The notes beneath the pieces are model-generated. The model had not been told where the DNA came from, searched no databases, and saw only the letters and a list, made by a program, of their open reading frames with translations. Of a DNA stretch of 64,000 nucleotides, positions 25,923 to 35,071 are shown one piece after another. The stretch covers positions 558,001 to 622,000 of the forward strand of contig JAPDNP010000001.1 of the NCBI GenBank assembly GCA_025989215.1, given 5' to 3'. The DNA is from Neisseriaceae bacterium JH1-16. Its GTDB lineage: Bacteria; Pseudomonadota; Gammaproteobacteria; Burkholderiales; Chromobacteriaceae. A program made the translations under genes and the position numbers. The first letter of the stretch is position 1; every line of letters starts with the position of its first letter.

Positions 25923-27032
25923 TCAATGCCATGGCGTACCGGTCAACTCGCCCAGCCGCTCGACCAGGCGCGGGCGGCTCGGGTGATAACCGATGAAGAC
26001 CAGCTGGGCCTGCTTGGACGTCCCCACCGGGTCGATACGCAGCTCGACCCGGTTGCGTACCGCCTGGATCAGCGCGCGGCCGTCATCGCACGGGGCGAAG
26101 CCCTTGACGCGCAGGATCGGCTCCTCGCGGGCGAGGGTGGCGACGGCCTGGCGCAACGTGTCCGGGTCCTGTGCGGCTTTGCTGCGGATCATGAACGACT
26201 GCCAGCCCGGGTCTTGCTCGTGAAAATGCTTGTGGGTGGCCAGGCCATGGCTGTGCGCGCCTAGCCCGCCGTGACTGTGGCCGTCGAGCAGGCCCTGGTT
26301 GGAGAGCGGGCGCATGGCGAGCCCCGGCATGCTGGCCACCGGGCCGTAGTGGCGGTGGCCGGTGTTGGCGGGTTCGTGCAGGTGCAGGCCCAAGGTCAGA
26401 CGGGTGTCGAGCTTGGCGTCGTAGGCGAGCTCGATGAAGCGGATGGTCGGCGCCAGCTCGCGCACGCGGGCTTCGGCCGACAGCAGTGCGTCGTCATCGA
26501 GGCCGTCAATCTTGTTCAGCACCACGATGTCGGCGTTGGCGAGCTGCTGATTGAACAGATCGGCGATCGATGCGTCGACCGCCGGGCCGTCGGCGGCCGA
26601 AGGTTGGCCGAAGCCGCCGCCCAACAGTAGCGGGGTGTCGACTACCGCCAGCGTGGCATCGAGCACGAAATAGGGCGCCAGCGCCTCGCCCTGCAGCTGT
26701 TCCATCACCGCCGACGGCAGCGCCAGGCCCGAGGTCTCGATCAGTACGTGGTCGATCAAGCTGCGGCGCTGCCACAGCGCCTGCATGGTCGGCAGGAAGT
26801 CCGCGTCGTCGTCGTAGGCGACCAGGCCGTTCGACAGGTCGTGGATTTCCACCTCGCTGCGTTCGCCCTCGCCGCGCAACAGCGCGCCGTCGATCGACAC
26901 CTCGCCGAATTCGTTGACCAGGATGGCCAGGCGGCGCTGCTTGCTGTCACGAATCAGATTCGACAGCAGCGTGGTTTTGCCGGCGCCGAGGAAGCCGGTG
27001 ACGACGGTGACCGGGATGCGCGGCGCGCTCAT
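25923..27032 (-). CDS. cobW: CobW family GTPase lacking the CxCC motif
   Basis: A 369-residue COG0523 G3E GTPase, thought to deliver cobalt for cobalamin synthesis. The P-loop GFLGAGKTT is at 13-21, LNKIDG marks the guanine site, and ETSGLALP is conserved. At the place where family members carry the metal-binding CxCC (usually NGC-x-CC), this protein has NGLVAY (68-73), so all three cysteines are missing. A histidine-rich stretch (GHSHGGLGAHSHG and neighbours, about 245-275) remains as possible metal ligand. The start overlaps the cobJ-cobK stop by 4 bp. Confidence 0.92.
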   Translation of the reverse strand: MSAPRIPVTVVTGFLGAGKTTLLSNLIRDSKQRRLAILVNEFGEVSIDGALLRGEGERSEVEIHDLSNGLVAYDDDADFLPTMQALWQRRSLIDHVLIETSGLALPSAVMEQLQGEALAPYFVLDATLAVVDTPLLLGGGFGQPSAADGPAVDASIADLFNQQLANADIVVLNKIDGLDDDALLSAEARVRELAPTIRFIELAYDAKLDTRLTLGLHLHEPANTGHRHYGPVASMPGLAMRPLSNQGLLDGHSHGGLGAHSHGLATHKHFHEQDPGWQSFMIRSKAAQDPDTLRQAVATLAREEPILRVKGFAPCDDGRALIQAVRNRVELRIDPVGTSKQAQLVFIGYHPSRPRLVERLGELTGTPWH

Positions 27033-28570
27033 GCCGGCAGCCCGGCGAGGGTCGCCAGCACGCCGGCGAAGTCGGCCGCTACGGCCGGGTAGTCGACGCG
27101 GGGGCGGTCGACCACGATCAACGGGATATTCATTACGGCGGCGGCCGCCGCCTTGGCCAGGTAGCCGCCGGCGTCGCCTGAATCCTTGGTCACCACGCAG
27201 TCGATGCCCCAGTCGCGCCACAGCGTCTCGTTGGCGGTCTGAGAGAACGGCCCCTGCATCGCGACGAGGTGGGCGCGCGAGATGCCGGCGTCGATGGCGC
27301 GCTGCAGGTGCTGCGGGTCCGGCGCCAGGCGCACGAACCACTGGCGCTCGGCGGCGCCGTCGGCCTTGATGAAGCTCACTAGGTCCTTGCTGCCGGTGGC
27401 GAGGAAGACACGTTGGCCTAGGCGCATCGCGAGCTTCGCGGCATCGTCCATCGTCGCGGCGTGGTGGGCCTGATGGCTGTCGAGGCTGCTCGGGCGCTCG
27501 TAGCGCTGGTAGGGCAACGACAGCTCTTCGGCCAGCGCTATCAGCTGCTGCGACATCTCGGTGGCAAACGGGTGGGTCGCATCGACGATGGCGCGCGCGC
27601 CGGTTTCGCGCAGCAGCTCGCGGCGGCGCTCGACGCCGAGCCGGCCGGCGACAGTGGTCAGCCCCGGGCAGTTCTGGGTGACCAGTTCCGCGCCGTAGTC
27701 GGTGGCGCTCGAGACGACCACCTGATGGCCGGCCTCGGCGATCTCACGGGCTAGCGCATTACCGTCGCTGGTGCCGGAGAACACCCACACCGCGCCGCTC
27801 GGCAGCGCATCGGCCTTGACGGTGTCGGGCGTGTCGTCCCAATTGCCATAGCCGCGCGGCGAGTAGATCCAGTTGCGCTTGCGCTTGGTGAAGCGGTTGC
27901 CGATGACGATGCTGGTCAGCATGTTGAAGCGGCGGGTGCGCAGTTCGGCCAGGGTCACCACCTCGACCGTCTGGCCCTCGCGGTAGGCGTTGTGGACGAT
28001 GCCGCACAGCGTCTCGGGGCGTTTGTGCTCCAGCATGATGTCGAGGACGCGGTACACGCCTTCCTGGCGCTGGCGGCTTTGCACGTTGTAGAACACCGCG
28101 GCGAGGTCGGCCTCGGCGATGTGGCGGGCGCGCTTCTCGATCCATTCCCACGGGCAGAGCAGGTCGGACAGGCTCAGCGTGGCGAAGTCGTGCGACAGCG
28201 GCGCGCCGAGCAGCGACGCGCAGGCGTTGGCCGAGGTGATGCCGGGGATCAGCTGCACGTCGAAAGTGTCGGTTTCCAGCATGTCTTCGTAGGCCAGCGT
28301 CGCCATCGCATAGATGCCGATGTCGCCGCTGGAGATCAGCGCCACCGTCTTGCCGGCGCGCGCTTGTTCCAAGGCGAGGCGGGCGCGCTCGCGTTCCTGC
28401 GTCAGCGGCAGGGTGCGGATGTCCTTGCCGGCGATCCATGGCTGGATCCAGGTCAGGTACAGGTCGTAGGAGACGATCACCTCGCTCGCGGCGAGGGCGT
28501 CTTTCACCATCGGCGGGATCAGCTCGGCGGTGCCGGGGCCGACGGAGACCAGGTAGAGTTTGCCGGTCAT
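27029..28570 (-). CDS. cobJ-cobK: CobJ-CobK fusion: precorrin-3B C17-methyltransferase and precorrin-6A reductase
   Basis: A 513-residue fusion. Residues about 1-250 are the CbiH/CobJ ring-contraction methyltransferase (LYLVSVGPGTAELIPP at the start, SSGDIGIYAMA in the middle, FTKRKRNWIYSPRGY near the end). Residues about 262-505 are the CbiJ/CobK reductase (VFSGTSDGNALAREIAEAG, then IVDATHPFATEMS and VTKDSGDAGGYLAKA). The two act at neighbouring parts of the corrin pathway. It is separated from cbiG by 21 bp and overlaps cobW by 4 bp. Confidence 0.93.
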   Translation of the reverse strand: MTGKLYLVSVGPGTAELIPPMVKDALAASEVIVSYDLYLTWIQPWIAGKDIRTLPLTQERERARLALEQARAGKTVALISSGDIGIYAMATLAYEDMLETDTFDVQLIPGITSANACASLLGAPLSHDFATLSLSDLLCPWEWIEKRARHIAEADLAAVFYNVQSRQRQEGVYRVLDIMLEHKRPETLCGIVHNAYREGQTVEVVTLAELRTRRFNMLTSIVIGNRFTKRKRNWIYSPRGYGNWDDTPDTVKADALPSGAVWVFSGTSDGNALAREIAEAGHQVVVSSATDYGAELVTQNCPGLTTVAGRLGVERRRELLRETGARAIVDATHPFATEMSQQLIALAEELSLPYQRYERPSSLDSHQAHHAATMDDAAKLAMRLGQRVFLATGSKDLVSFIKADGAAERQWFVRLAPDPQHLQRAIDAGISRAHLVAMQGPFSQTANETLWRDWGIDCVVTKDSGDAGGYLAKAAAAAVMNIPLIVVDRPRVDYPAVAADFAGVLATLAGLPA

Positions 28571-28591
28571 GGTTTTAGCTTTCTTCGAGTT

Positions 28592-29359
28592 TCATTCTTC
28601 ATGGCGGGCCGCCGTCAACGGGCGGTCCTCGACGATGGCGACGGTGACGCCATCGAAAGCGGTCTTGGGGACGATCAGCTGTCCGCGCGGGCTCGCGATC
28701 AGCGCGCACGGTTCGCACACGCCGACGACGCCGACGTTCTGCTGCACCCAGTCTGATGGCTCGCCCGTCCAGCCGCGCGCGGCGACGTCGGCGCGCGCGA
28801 TCACGCGCAAGGGCAGACCGTGGCGCTCGCAAAAAGCGAGCAGGCCGATTTCGTCGGCCTTGACGTCGATGGTCGCAACCTCGCGCACTTCGGCCAACGT
28901 TCGAGTTCCCAACGCGGTCAGTACCGCGCGTTCGATGTCGTCCACCGGCTTGCCGCGCCGACAGCCGATGCCGAGCGTCAGCGGCTTCAGTGCTTCGGTG
29001 GCGGTGGTGACGGCCGGGATCGCGCCGGTGAGCCGGGCGACCTCGTAGGCGAGCGCATTGGCGCCGCCCTCGTGGCCGGACAGCAGCGGGATGGCGAAGC
29101 GCGCGGCCTCGTCCAGCACCACCACGGCCGGGTCGGTGTACTTGCTCGTCGGCAGGCCGTCGAGGTAGCGCACCGCGATGCCGCTCGCCATCACCACAAC
29201 CCAGCGGCGGTGCAGGTGGAAGGCACGGCGGAACTGCTCGCGCGGGCTATCGCCCGGCGTCAGCCACGGCCGGTACAGGGTCGCGCCCAGCGCTTCGGCC
29301 AACTTCTGGCCCAGCGGTAGGGCGTCTTCGCGTACCAGCCAGACGGCGCTGTCGCTCAC
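28592..29359 (-). CDS. cbiG: Cobalt-precorrin-5A hydrolase
   Basis: A 255-residue CbiG protein, which opens the delta-lactone of cobalt-precorrin-5A and releases acetaldehyde. The N-terminal domain has MASGIAVRYL and LDEAARFAIPLLSGHEGGANALA; the C-terminal domain has GIGCRRG and VGVCEPCALIAS. I chose GTG 29359, which overlaps the cobM stop as GTGA, matching the translational coupling of the whole operon. CbiG is the marker of the anaerobic-type (early cobalt) route. Confidence 0.93.
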   Translation of the reverse strand: MSDSAVWLVREDALPLGQKLAEALGATLYRPWLTPGDSPREQFRRAFHLHRRWVVVMASGIAVRYLDGLPTSKYTDPAVVVLDEAARFAIPLLSGHEGGANALAYEVARLTGAIPAVTTATEALKPLTLGIGCRRGKPVDDIERAVLTALGTRTLAEVREVATIDVKADEIGLLAFCERHGLPLRVIARADVAARGWTGEPSDWVQQNVGVVGVCEPCALIASPRGQLIVPKTAFDGVTVAIVEDRPLTAARHEE

Positions 29360-30168
29360 GCGCCGCTCTCCTCGGTTTTCTTGCGCTTGCTCGGGCGCGG
29401 TGTCTTGCGGTCGGTGCCGTCGCGGAAGATGTGGGTGAAGCCGGCCGCGTACAGGCTCGATTCCACGCCGCCCTCGCGCGAGAGCGCCGCGCCTACCAGC
29501 AGCAAGGTGGTCAGCAGCCAGTCTTTCTGTTTCACCTCGGACATCAGTTTGGACAGCGTGCTGCGGTGGATCGCCTGGTCGGGCCAGCTGGCGCGGCGCA
29601 CCAGCGCCACCGGCGTGTCGGCCGGGTAGTGCAGCAGCAGGTCGGCGATGGTGTGCTTCAGCCGTTGGCCGGACAGGAAGATGCACATCGTCGCCTGGTG
29701 CTCAGCGAAGCGGGCGATCGACTCCAGCTCCGGCACCGCCGAGGCACGGCCCGATACGCGGGTCAGGATGATCGATTGCGACACCGCCGGGCGGGTCAGT
29801 TCGCTGCCGAGCGCGGCGGCGGCGGCGGTGAACGACGACACTCCAGGCACGATTTCGTAGGCTATGCCGAGCGCTTCCAGGCGGCGCATCTGCTCGGCGG
29901 TGGCGCCGTAGATGGCGGGGTCGCCCGAGTGCAGTCGCACCACGTCCTTGTCTTCGAGCTGGGCGCGGCGGTACAGCGCCTCCTGCTCGTCGAGCGACAG
30001 CTCGGCGGTGTCGAAGATTTCCGCGTTGGGCTTGCAATGCTGCAGCATCTCGGCCGGCACCAAGGAGCCTGCGTACAGCACCATAGTCACGGCGCCGAGC
30101 AGACGGCTGCCGCGTAGCGTGATCAGGTCGGCGGCGCCGGGGCCGGCGCCGATGAAATAGACTCTCAT
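29356..30168 (-). CDS. cobM: Precorrin-4 C11-methyltransferase
   Basis: A 270-residue CobM/CbiF enzyme that methylates C11 with SAM. Motifs are MRVYFIGAGPGAADLITLRG at the start, RLHSGDPAIYGA near 85-96 and EIVPGVSSFTAAAAALG near 112-128. A basic tail (TPRPSKRKKTEESGA) extends beyond the usual end. It overlaps both neighbours by 4 bp. Confidence 0.94.
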   Translation of the reverse strand: MRVYFIGAGPGAADLITLRGSRLLGAVTMVLYAGSLVPAEMLQHCKPNAEIFDTAELSLDEQEALYRRAQLEDKDVVRLHSGDPAIYGATAEQMRRLEALGIAYEIVPGVSSFTAAAAALGSELTRPAVSQSIILTRVSGRASAVPELESIARFAEHQATMCIFLSGQRLKHTIADLLLHYPADTPVALVRRASWPDQAIHRSTLSKLMSEVKQKDWLLTTLLLVGAALSREGGVESSLYAAGFTHIFRDGTDRKTPRPSKRKKTEESGA

Positions 30169-30893
30169 GGGTGACGTTGCTCCCTGGCGGTTTTGCGGAT
30201 CAGCATGGTGGCGAGGTAGCCGCTGGCATCGGCGGTGAGCTGGCTCACGTCGTCGCACAGCACCTCGCCGGGCAGGCCGATACGGCGCGCAAATGCGCAG
30301 TGGCGGGCGATGTCCATTTCGGCCAGCAGTCCGAGTACATCCGGCAGCCGTGCACCGATCTTCATCAGCACCACGATGTCGTGGCTGGCGATGTCGGCGC
30401 GCAGCTCGGCCATGTCGTCCGGGCAGGGCAGGATCAATATCCGTTCCTTGCCTTCGCCCAGCGGCCAGGACAGCGCCGACGCGGTGGCGGCAAAGCTGGT
30501 CACACCGGGGAAGGTGGTGTGGGCGAGACCGGGCAGCTTGTCGCGCAAGGCCGCCAGCAGATAGCCGTAAGTCGAATAGGTCATCGAGTCGCCGATGGTC
30601 AGGTAGGCGACGTGACGGCCGGCGGAGAGCTCCTCGGCCACCGCTTCGGCCAACTCGCCGTAGTGGCTGGACAGCACGCTGCGGTCCGGGTCCATCTGGA
30701 ACTCGATCTCGCGGAATTTTTCGTCGGGGATGGCGAGGCCGGCCAGGCACTGGCGGGCCACCGACACCTCGCTGCCCCGCGCGCGCGGCAGGTAGATCAG
30801 GTCGGCCTGCTTGAGCGCCTCCAGCGCCGCGACCGGGATCAGCCCGGCAGGTCCCGGCCCGACGCCGACGCCGGTGAAGTGTCCAAGACTCAT
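30165..30893 (-). CDS. cobI: Precorrin-2 C20-methyltransferase
   Basis: A 242-residue CobI/CbiL enzyme that adds the methyl group at C20. It has GVGVGPGPAGLIPVAALEAL near the N-terminus, YLTIGDSMTYSTYGYL near 96-111 and TTFPGVTSFAATASAL near 125-140. This is the first committed methylation of the corrin branch after precorrin-2. It overlaps cbiD upstream and cobM downstream by 4 bp each. Confidence 0.94.
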   Translation of the reverse strand: MSLGHFTGVGVGPGPAGLIPVAALEALKQADLIYLPRARGSEVSVARQCLAGLAIPDEKFREIEFQMDPDRSVLSSHYGELAEAVAEELSAGRHVAYLTIGDSMTYSTYGYLLAALRDKLPGLAHTTFPGVTSFAATASALSWPLGEGKERILILPCPDDMAELRADIASHDIVVLMKIGARLPDVLGLLAEMDIARHCAFARRIGLPGEVLCDDVSQLTADASGYLATMLIRKTAREQRHP

Positions 30894-32050
30894 GCGGCGA
30901 CTCCTGTTATGCCATCGGCGGCTTCGCCGAGCGGCGTGCCGTCCATGCTGAACAGCCGCACCGCCACGCGGTCGACGCTCGGCACCTTGGGCGCCATCAG
31001 CGCAGCGACGCGGCGCTCGATTTCCATCCAGTAGCCGCGCGCGTCGGCCTGGGGTTTCATGATTTGCACTACGTTTTCCACGGTATTGGCTTTCTCAATC
31101 TGTTCGACGAGGTCGGCCGAAAAGCCCATCTCGGCGGCCACGGCGGCAACCGATCCCATCGCCATGCCGCTCTTGCTGGAGTGGGTGTCCCACACGCCGT
31201 CGAGCAGCTTGGCGATCTTGCCGGGGTGGCCCAGCACCCACAGCGTGGGGAGCCGCACCTGTTGTTCTTCCAGTGTCTGCTGCGTGTAGTCGAGCGACAC
31301 GCCGACGAAGTTGGCGATCTGCACCACTTCCTTCTTCACCAGGCCCAGGGTGTCGGCGGCGTAGCCGCGGCCGATCTTGCCCGGGGTGAAGGCGATGGCA
31401 TCGGGCCGGTGGCCCAGCGCCACGCGGATGTACACCTCGATAGATGCCATCCACGCCGCCAGCGACATCGGCTCGACGATGCCGCTGGTGCCGAGGATCG
31501 AGATGCCACCGACGATGCCGAGCATCGGGTTGAAGGTGCGCTTGGCGATCTTGTCGCCGTCGACGCAGCCGATAGCGAGGTCGAAGCCGGGGTTGGCCGA
31601 GCCTTTTAGCACCTCATCCGCCGCCCACTGCATCATCTGGCGTGGCACCGGGTTGATCGCCGGCTCGCCGGGCGGGATGCGCAGACCCGGCTGGGTGACC
31701 ATGCCGACGCCGGCTGCGGCGATGAAGCGCACCTCGCCGCTGCCATTCACCGACACCTCGGCGAAGATCGTCGCGCCGTCGGTGTTGTCGGGGTCATCGC
31801 CGCCGTACTTCAGCACCTCGGCCCGCACCGTGCCGCTATCCAGTCGCTCGACCTTTTCCACCGGTACCACCAGGTAGTAATCGGGGTCCGGCAGGCTCAC
31901 CTCCACCTCGTCGACCGTTTCGCCTGTCACCAGCAGCGTCAGCGCCGCCTTCACCGCCGCGGTTGCGCAGCTGCCGGTGGTGCGGCCGCGGCGCAGGCCG
32001 TTCGGGGCCGGCGTTGCTAAGTCGTACGGGCGACGGGCTTGTTCGCTCAT
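30890..32050 (-). CDS. cbiD: Cobalt-precorrin-5B C1-methyltransferase
   Basis: A 386-residue CbiD enzyme, specific to the anaerobic-type pathway. The N-terminal [19 protein letters not shown] (about 19-37), [22 protein letters not shown] (split around 118-139) and [10 protein letters not shown] are characteristic. The ATG at 32050 overlaps the cbiX-cbiC stop as ATGA. The length fits the family. Confidence 0.95.
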   Translation of the reverse strand: MSEQARRPYDLATPAPNGLRRGRTTGSCATAAVKAALTLLVTGETVDEVEVSLPDPDYYLVVPVEKVERLDSGTVRAEVLKYGGDDPDNTDGATIFAEVSVNGSGEVRFIAAAGVGMVTQPGLRIPPGEPAINPVPRQMMQWAADEVLKGSANPGFDLAIGCVDGDKIAKRTFNPMLGIVGGISILGTSGIVEPMSLAAWMASIEVYIRVALGHRPDAIAFTPGKIGRGYAADTLGLVKKEVVQIANFVGVSLDYTQQTLEEQQVRLPTLWVLGHPGKIAKLLDGVWDTHSSKSGMAMGSVAAVAAEMGFSADLVEQIEKANTVENVVQIMKPQADARGYWMEIERRVAALMAPKVPSVDRVAVRLFSMDGTPLGEAADGITGVAA

Positions 32051-33615
32051 TGCGCCGCTTGCTGTTCCTGATAAACGCGGTCGATCGCCGCGATCATCAT
32101 CGCGTTGACCGCCGAGGCCGCCCACGGCGAGCCGCCGCGCGTGCCGCGGTTGGTGATGCGCGGCACCTGCATCAGGCGCGCCAGTTCTTCCTTGCATTCG
32201 CGCGTGCCGACGAAGCCGACAGGCAGGCCGACCACAAGCTGCGGGCGCCAGCCGTGCTCGCGCACCAGCCGCACCACCTCCATGATCGCGGTCGGCGCAT
32301 CGCCGATCGCCACCACCACGTCGTTGCCGAACTTCTGCCAGGCGCGGCGGATGCCGGCGGCCGAGCGGGTGATGCCCTGTGCCTTGGCGAGCAGATGGGT
32401 CTCCTCGTCGTGCACACCGCACCAGGTCTCCACGCCCAGCTGATCGAGCACCGCGCGCTTCAGGCCGGTCTGCACCATCGTCACGTCGGCGACGATGCGG
32501 CGGCAGCGCAGCAGCGCGCGGATGCCGGTCTCGACCGAACCGGGCGAGAACACCAGGTCGTCAACGATGTCGAAGTCGCCGCTGGTATGCACCAGGCGTT
32601 TGAGCACGATCTGGTGGTCGGCCGGCACGTCGGACCAGTCGCGGCCTTCGTCGATGATGCGCATGCTCTCGGCTTCGATCGGGTGTGGAACGTAGGGCGG
32701 CCAGTTGTCGAGCGGCGCCGGCGCAGCATCGGTGCGGCCGAGCAGCCCGCGCACCAGACCATGGTGGCCCTGCTGCGGCGTGCCAACCTGCTCCTCGAAG
32801 CCGACGATCTGCACACGGTACTTGCACAGCGCGCAGTTCATCGCGGCAGGGCCCTCGACGCCTTCCTGCGCGCGCTCGAGGAACACGTCGGCGACGTGCG
32901 GGTGCACGCCGAGATAGCCCGCCGGCAGCACCTCGATCTCGGGATGGCGGGCGGCCAAGTCGTCGACCGCGCCGTAGATGCGCTTCACCAGCACGCCGTC
33001 GAACAGGAAGTAGGGCAGCACCACGATGCGCTTGTGGCCCAACAGAGCGGCGGCCTTCAGGCCGTCGGCGACCAGCGGCTTGGCGGTGCCGGAATAGCAG
33101 ACGAAGGAGGTGCCGAAGCCCATGCCTTCTTCCAGCATGCGGGTGAGCTTCGATATCTCGGAGTTTGCATCCGGGTCGGAAGTGCCGCGCCCGACCACCA
33201 CCAGACAGGTGTCGGCGCGCGACACGGTGTTGGCCGAACGCCCCTCGGCCTCGACGATGCGCTCGCGGCACAGCGCCAACAGCTTCGGGTGCAGGTCCAT
33301 CGCCGCGCCGAAGTGGAATTCGGTTTCCGGATACGCCTGCTGCAGCGCCAGCAGCTCGCTCGGCATGTCGTTCTTCGCGTGGGTGGCGGCGAGTAGCACG
33401 CCCGGCACCATCACGACTTTCTTCGCACCGGCTTCGATCACTGAGCCGACGGCTTCATCGATGGTCGGCGTGGCGAATTCGAGGAAGCCATGCTCGACGG
33501 TGCGGCCGTCGGCGCGTTCGCGCAGCAGCTCGACCAGCGCCATGAACTCATTGACCCCGTCCGGGTCGCGGCTGCCGTGGCCGGCTAGCACGATGGCGTA
33601 ATCGTTGGCGCTCAT
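32047..33615 (-). CDS. cbiX-cbiC: CbiX-CbiC fusion: sirohydrochlorin cobaltochelatase and precorrin-8X methylmutase
   Basis: A 522-residue fusion. Residues about 1-280 form long-type CbiX with two chelatase repeats ([19 protein letters not shown] at the start, [19 protein letters not shown] in the second) and a C-terminal MNCALCKYR (259-267), the cysteine motif of CbiX-L. Residues about 305-522 are the CbiC/CobH methylmutase ([13 protein letters not shown], then [13 protein letters not shown] and [17 protein letters not shown]). CbiX inserts cobalt early; CbiC moves the C11 methyl to C12. It overlaps cbiD and cbiE by 4 bp. Confidence 0.93.
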   Translation of the reverse strand: MSANDYAIVLAGHGSRDPDGVNEFMALVELLRERADGRTVEHGFLEFATPTIDEAVGSVIEAGAKKVVMVPGVLLAATHAKNDMPSELLALQQAYPETEFHFGAAMDLHPKLLALCRERIVEAEGRSANTVSRADTCLVVVGRGTSDPDANSEISKLTRMLEEGMGFGTSFVCYSGTAKPLVADGLKAAALLGHKRIVVLPYFLFDGVLVKRIYGAVDDLAARHPEIEVLPAGYLGVHPHVADVFLERAQEGVEGPAAMNCALCKYRVQIVGFEEQVGTPQQGHHGLVRGLLGRTDAAPAPLDNWPPYVPHPIEAESMRIIDEGRDWSDVPADHQIVLKRLVHTSGDFDIVDDLVFSPGSVETGIRALLRCRRIVADVTMVQTGLKRAVLDQLGVETWCGVHDEETHLLAKAQGITRSAAGIRRAWQKFGNDVVVAIGDAPTAIMEVVRLVREHGWRPQLVVGLPVGFVGTRECKEELARLMQVPRITNRGTRGGSPWAASAVNAMMIAAIDRVYQEQQAAQ

Positions 33616-34313
33616 TTGTGGGTCGGCTCGATCTGGCTGTCCATCGCAACCAAGGTGCGGATCAGCATGATGCTCATATCGGAAAAGCGCTGATCGGCGC
33701 ATTCGGCCAACGTGCCGTGCCACTCGGCGTCGCCGCGGGTCAGGTTTTCCCACACCTCGACGCGGTGCTCGGCCGGGATGCCGCTTTCCAGCAGGTAGGC
33801 GGCGATGTGCCAGGGCATGAACGAGCGCGCCTCGTCCCACGGGCAGGGGATCACGATGGCGTTGCGTTGGTCCTGCAGCACGTGCACCAGGTGGCGCTTG
33901 AACGGGGTCAGGTCGCCGCGGCGATGGAAGGTGACGAAGGTGGTCTCGTCGAAGCATACCTTGGCGCGCGAGGCCAGGATCTGTGCCGACGAGATGCCCG
34001 GAATGGTGTCGACCGGGTGGCCGCAGGCGCGCTCGACGCGCTCCAGGTACTGGAAACCGCTGAAGTGGATGTCGCCCATGAACACCACCACGCACTTCTT
34101 GCCGGCGTGGTGACGCTCGGCGGCCACGTCGAGCTGGGCGACCTGGTCGCGGTAGCCCATCTGGATCACCTCGGCGGTGTCCGGGATCAGCGGGCGCACC
34201 ACATCGATCACCGCGTTGAAACCGACCACCACGTCGGCCTCGCGGATCAGTTGGGCCGAGCGTTGCGGCAGGTAGCCGATGTCGCCGGGGCCGGCGCCAA
34301 TGCAGACAATCAT
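33612..34313 (-). CDS. cbiE: Cobalt-precorrin-7 C5-methyltransferase
   Basis: A 233-residue CbiE protein (N-terminal half of CobL). It has [18 protein letters not shown] at the start, [14 protein letters not shown] near 78-91 and [15 protein letters not shown] near 104-118. The length is that of CbiE alone: there is no C-terminal CbiT domain, and no separate cbiT is visible in the window, so the C15 methylation/decarboxylation step must be encoded elsewhere. It overlaps both neighbours by 4 bp. Confidence 0.92.
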   Translation of the reverse strand: MIVCIGAGPGDIGYLPQRSAQLIREADVVVGFNAVIDVVRPLIPDTAEVIQMGYRDQVAQLDVAAERHHAGKKCVVVFMGDIHFSGFQYLERVERACGHPVDTIPGISSAQILASRAKVCFDETTFVTFHRRGDLTPFKRHLVHVLQDQRNAIVIPCPWDEARSFMPWHIAAYLLESGIPAEHRVEVWENLTRGDAEWHGTLAECADQRFSDMSIMLIRTLVAMDSQIEPTHK

Positions 34314-35071
34314 GCGAATTCCTTTTCTATCGAGTGGGCGCTGCGCGCCGGCAGGCGGGCGAGGCCCACGGTCGGGCCGACCACCACCAGTGCCGGACTG
34401 CCGAGTCCGGCAGCGGCGACATCGGCGGCGAGCGTCGCCAGCGTGCCGACTACCTCGCGCTGATCCGGACGGGTGCCGTACTGGATCGCCGCCGCCGGGG
34501 TGTCGGCCGGCAGGCCCTGTTGCAATTGTTCGGCGATGAGGCCGAGCCGGCTCATCCCCATGTAGATCACCAGCGTCATGCCGCTTTTCGCCAGCGCCGC
34601 CCAGTCGGGCTCGTCGCCCTGATGGGTGTGGCCGGACACGAAGGTGACGCCGTGCACGTGGTCGCGATGGGTGAGCGGGATGCCCAGCGTGGCCGGCACC
34701 GCGAGGCCGGCGGTGATGCCGTTGATCACCTCCACCTCGATGCCGGCGGCCAGCAGAGTCTGCATTTCCTCGCCGCCGCGGCCGAACACGAAGGGGTCTC
34801 CCCCTTTTACCCGGGCGACGCAGCGACCGGCCTGTGCTTCGGCCAACATCCGTGCCTCGATATCGGCCTGGGCGGCCGACGCACAGCCGCCGCGCTTGCC
34901 GACGTGCACCACCTCGGCCTCGTCCGGCACGAACTGCAGCACCTCGGGGTTGGCCAGATCGTCGATTAGCACCACGTCGGCGAGGCCGAGGCGGCGCACC
35001 GCCTTCAGCGTCAACAGTTCCACGTCGCCGGGGCCGGCGCCGATCAGGTATACCTTGCCGTGGCGTTTCAT
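34310..35071 (-). CDS. cobA: Uroporphyrinogen-III C-methyltransferase
   Basis: A 253-residue SUMT that converts uroporphyrinogen III to precorrin-2 by two SAM-dependent methylations, feeding cobalamin (and siroheme). It shows [18 protein letters not shown], then [26 protein letters not shown] near 85-101 and [14 protein letters not shown]. There is no CysG-type dehydrogenase domain. It is embedded in the operon with 4-bp overlaps on both sides. Confidence 0.96.
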   Translation of the reverse strand: MKRHGKVYLIGAGPGDVELLTLKAVRRLGLADVVLIDDLANPEVLQFVPDEAEVVHVGKRGGCASAAQADIEARMLAEAQAGRCVARVKGGDPFVFGRGGEEMQTLLAAGIEVEVINGITAGLAVPATLGIPLTHRDHVHGVTFVSGHTHQGDEPDWAALAKSGMTLVIYMGMSRLGLIAEQLQQGLPADTPAAAIQYGTRPDQREVVGTLATLAADVAAAGLGSPALVVVGPTVGLARLPARSAHSIEKEFA

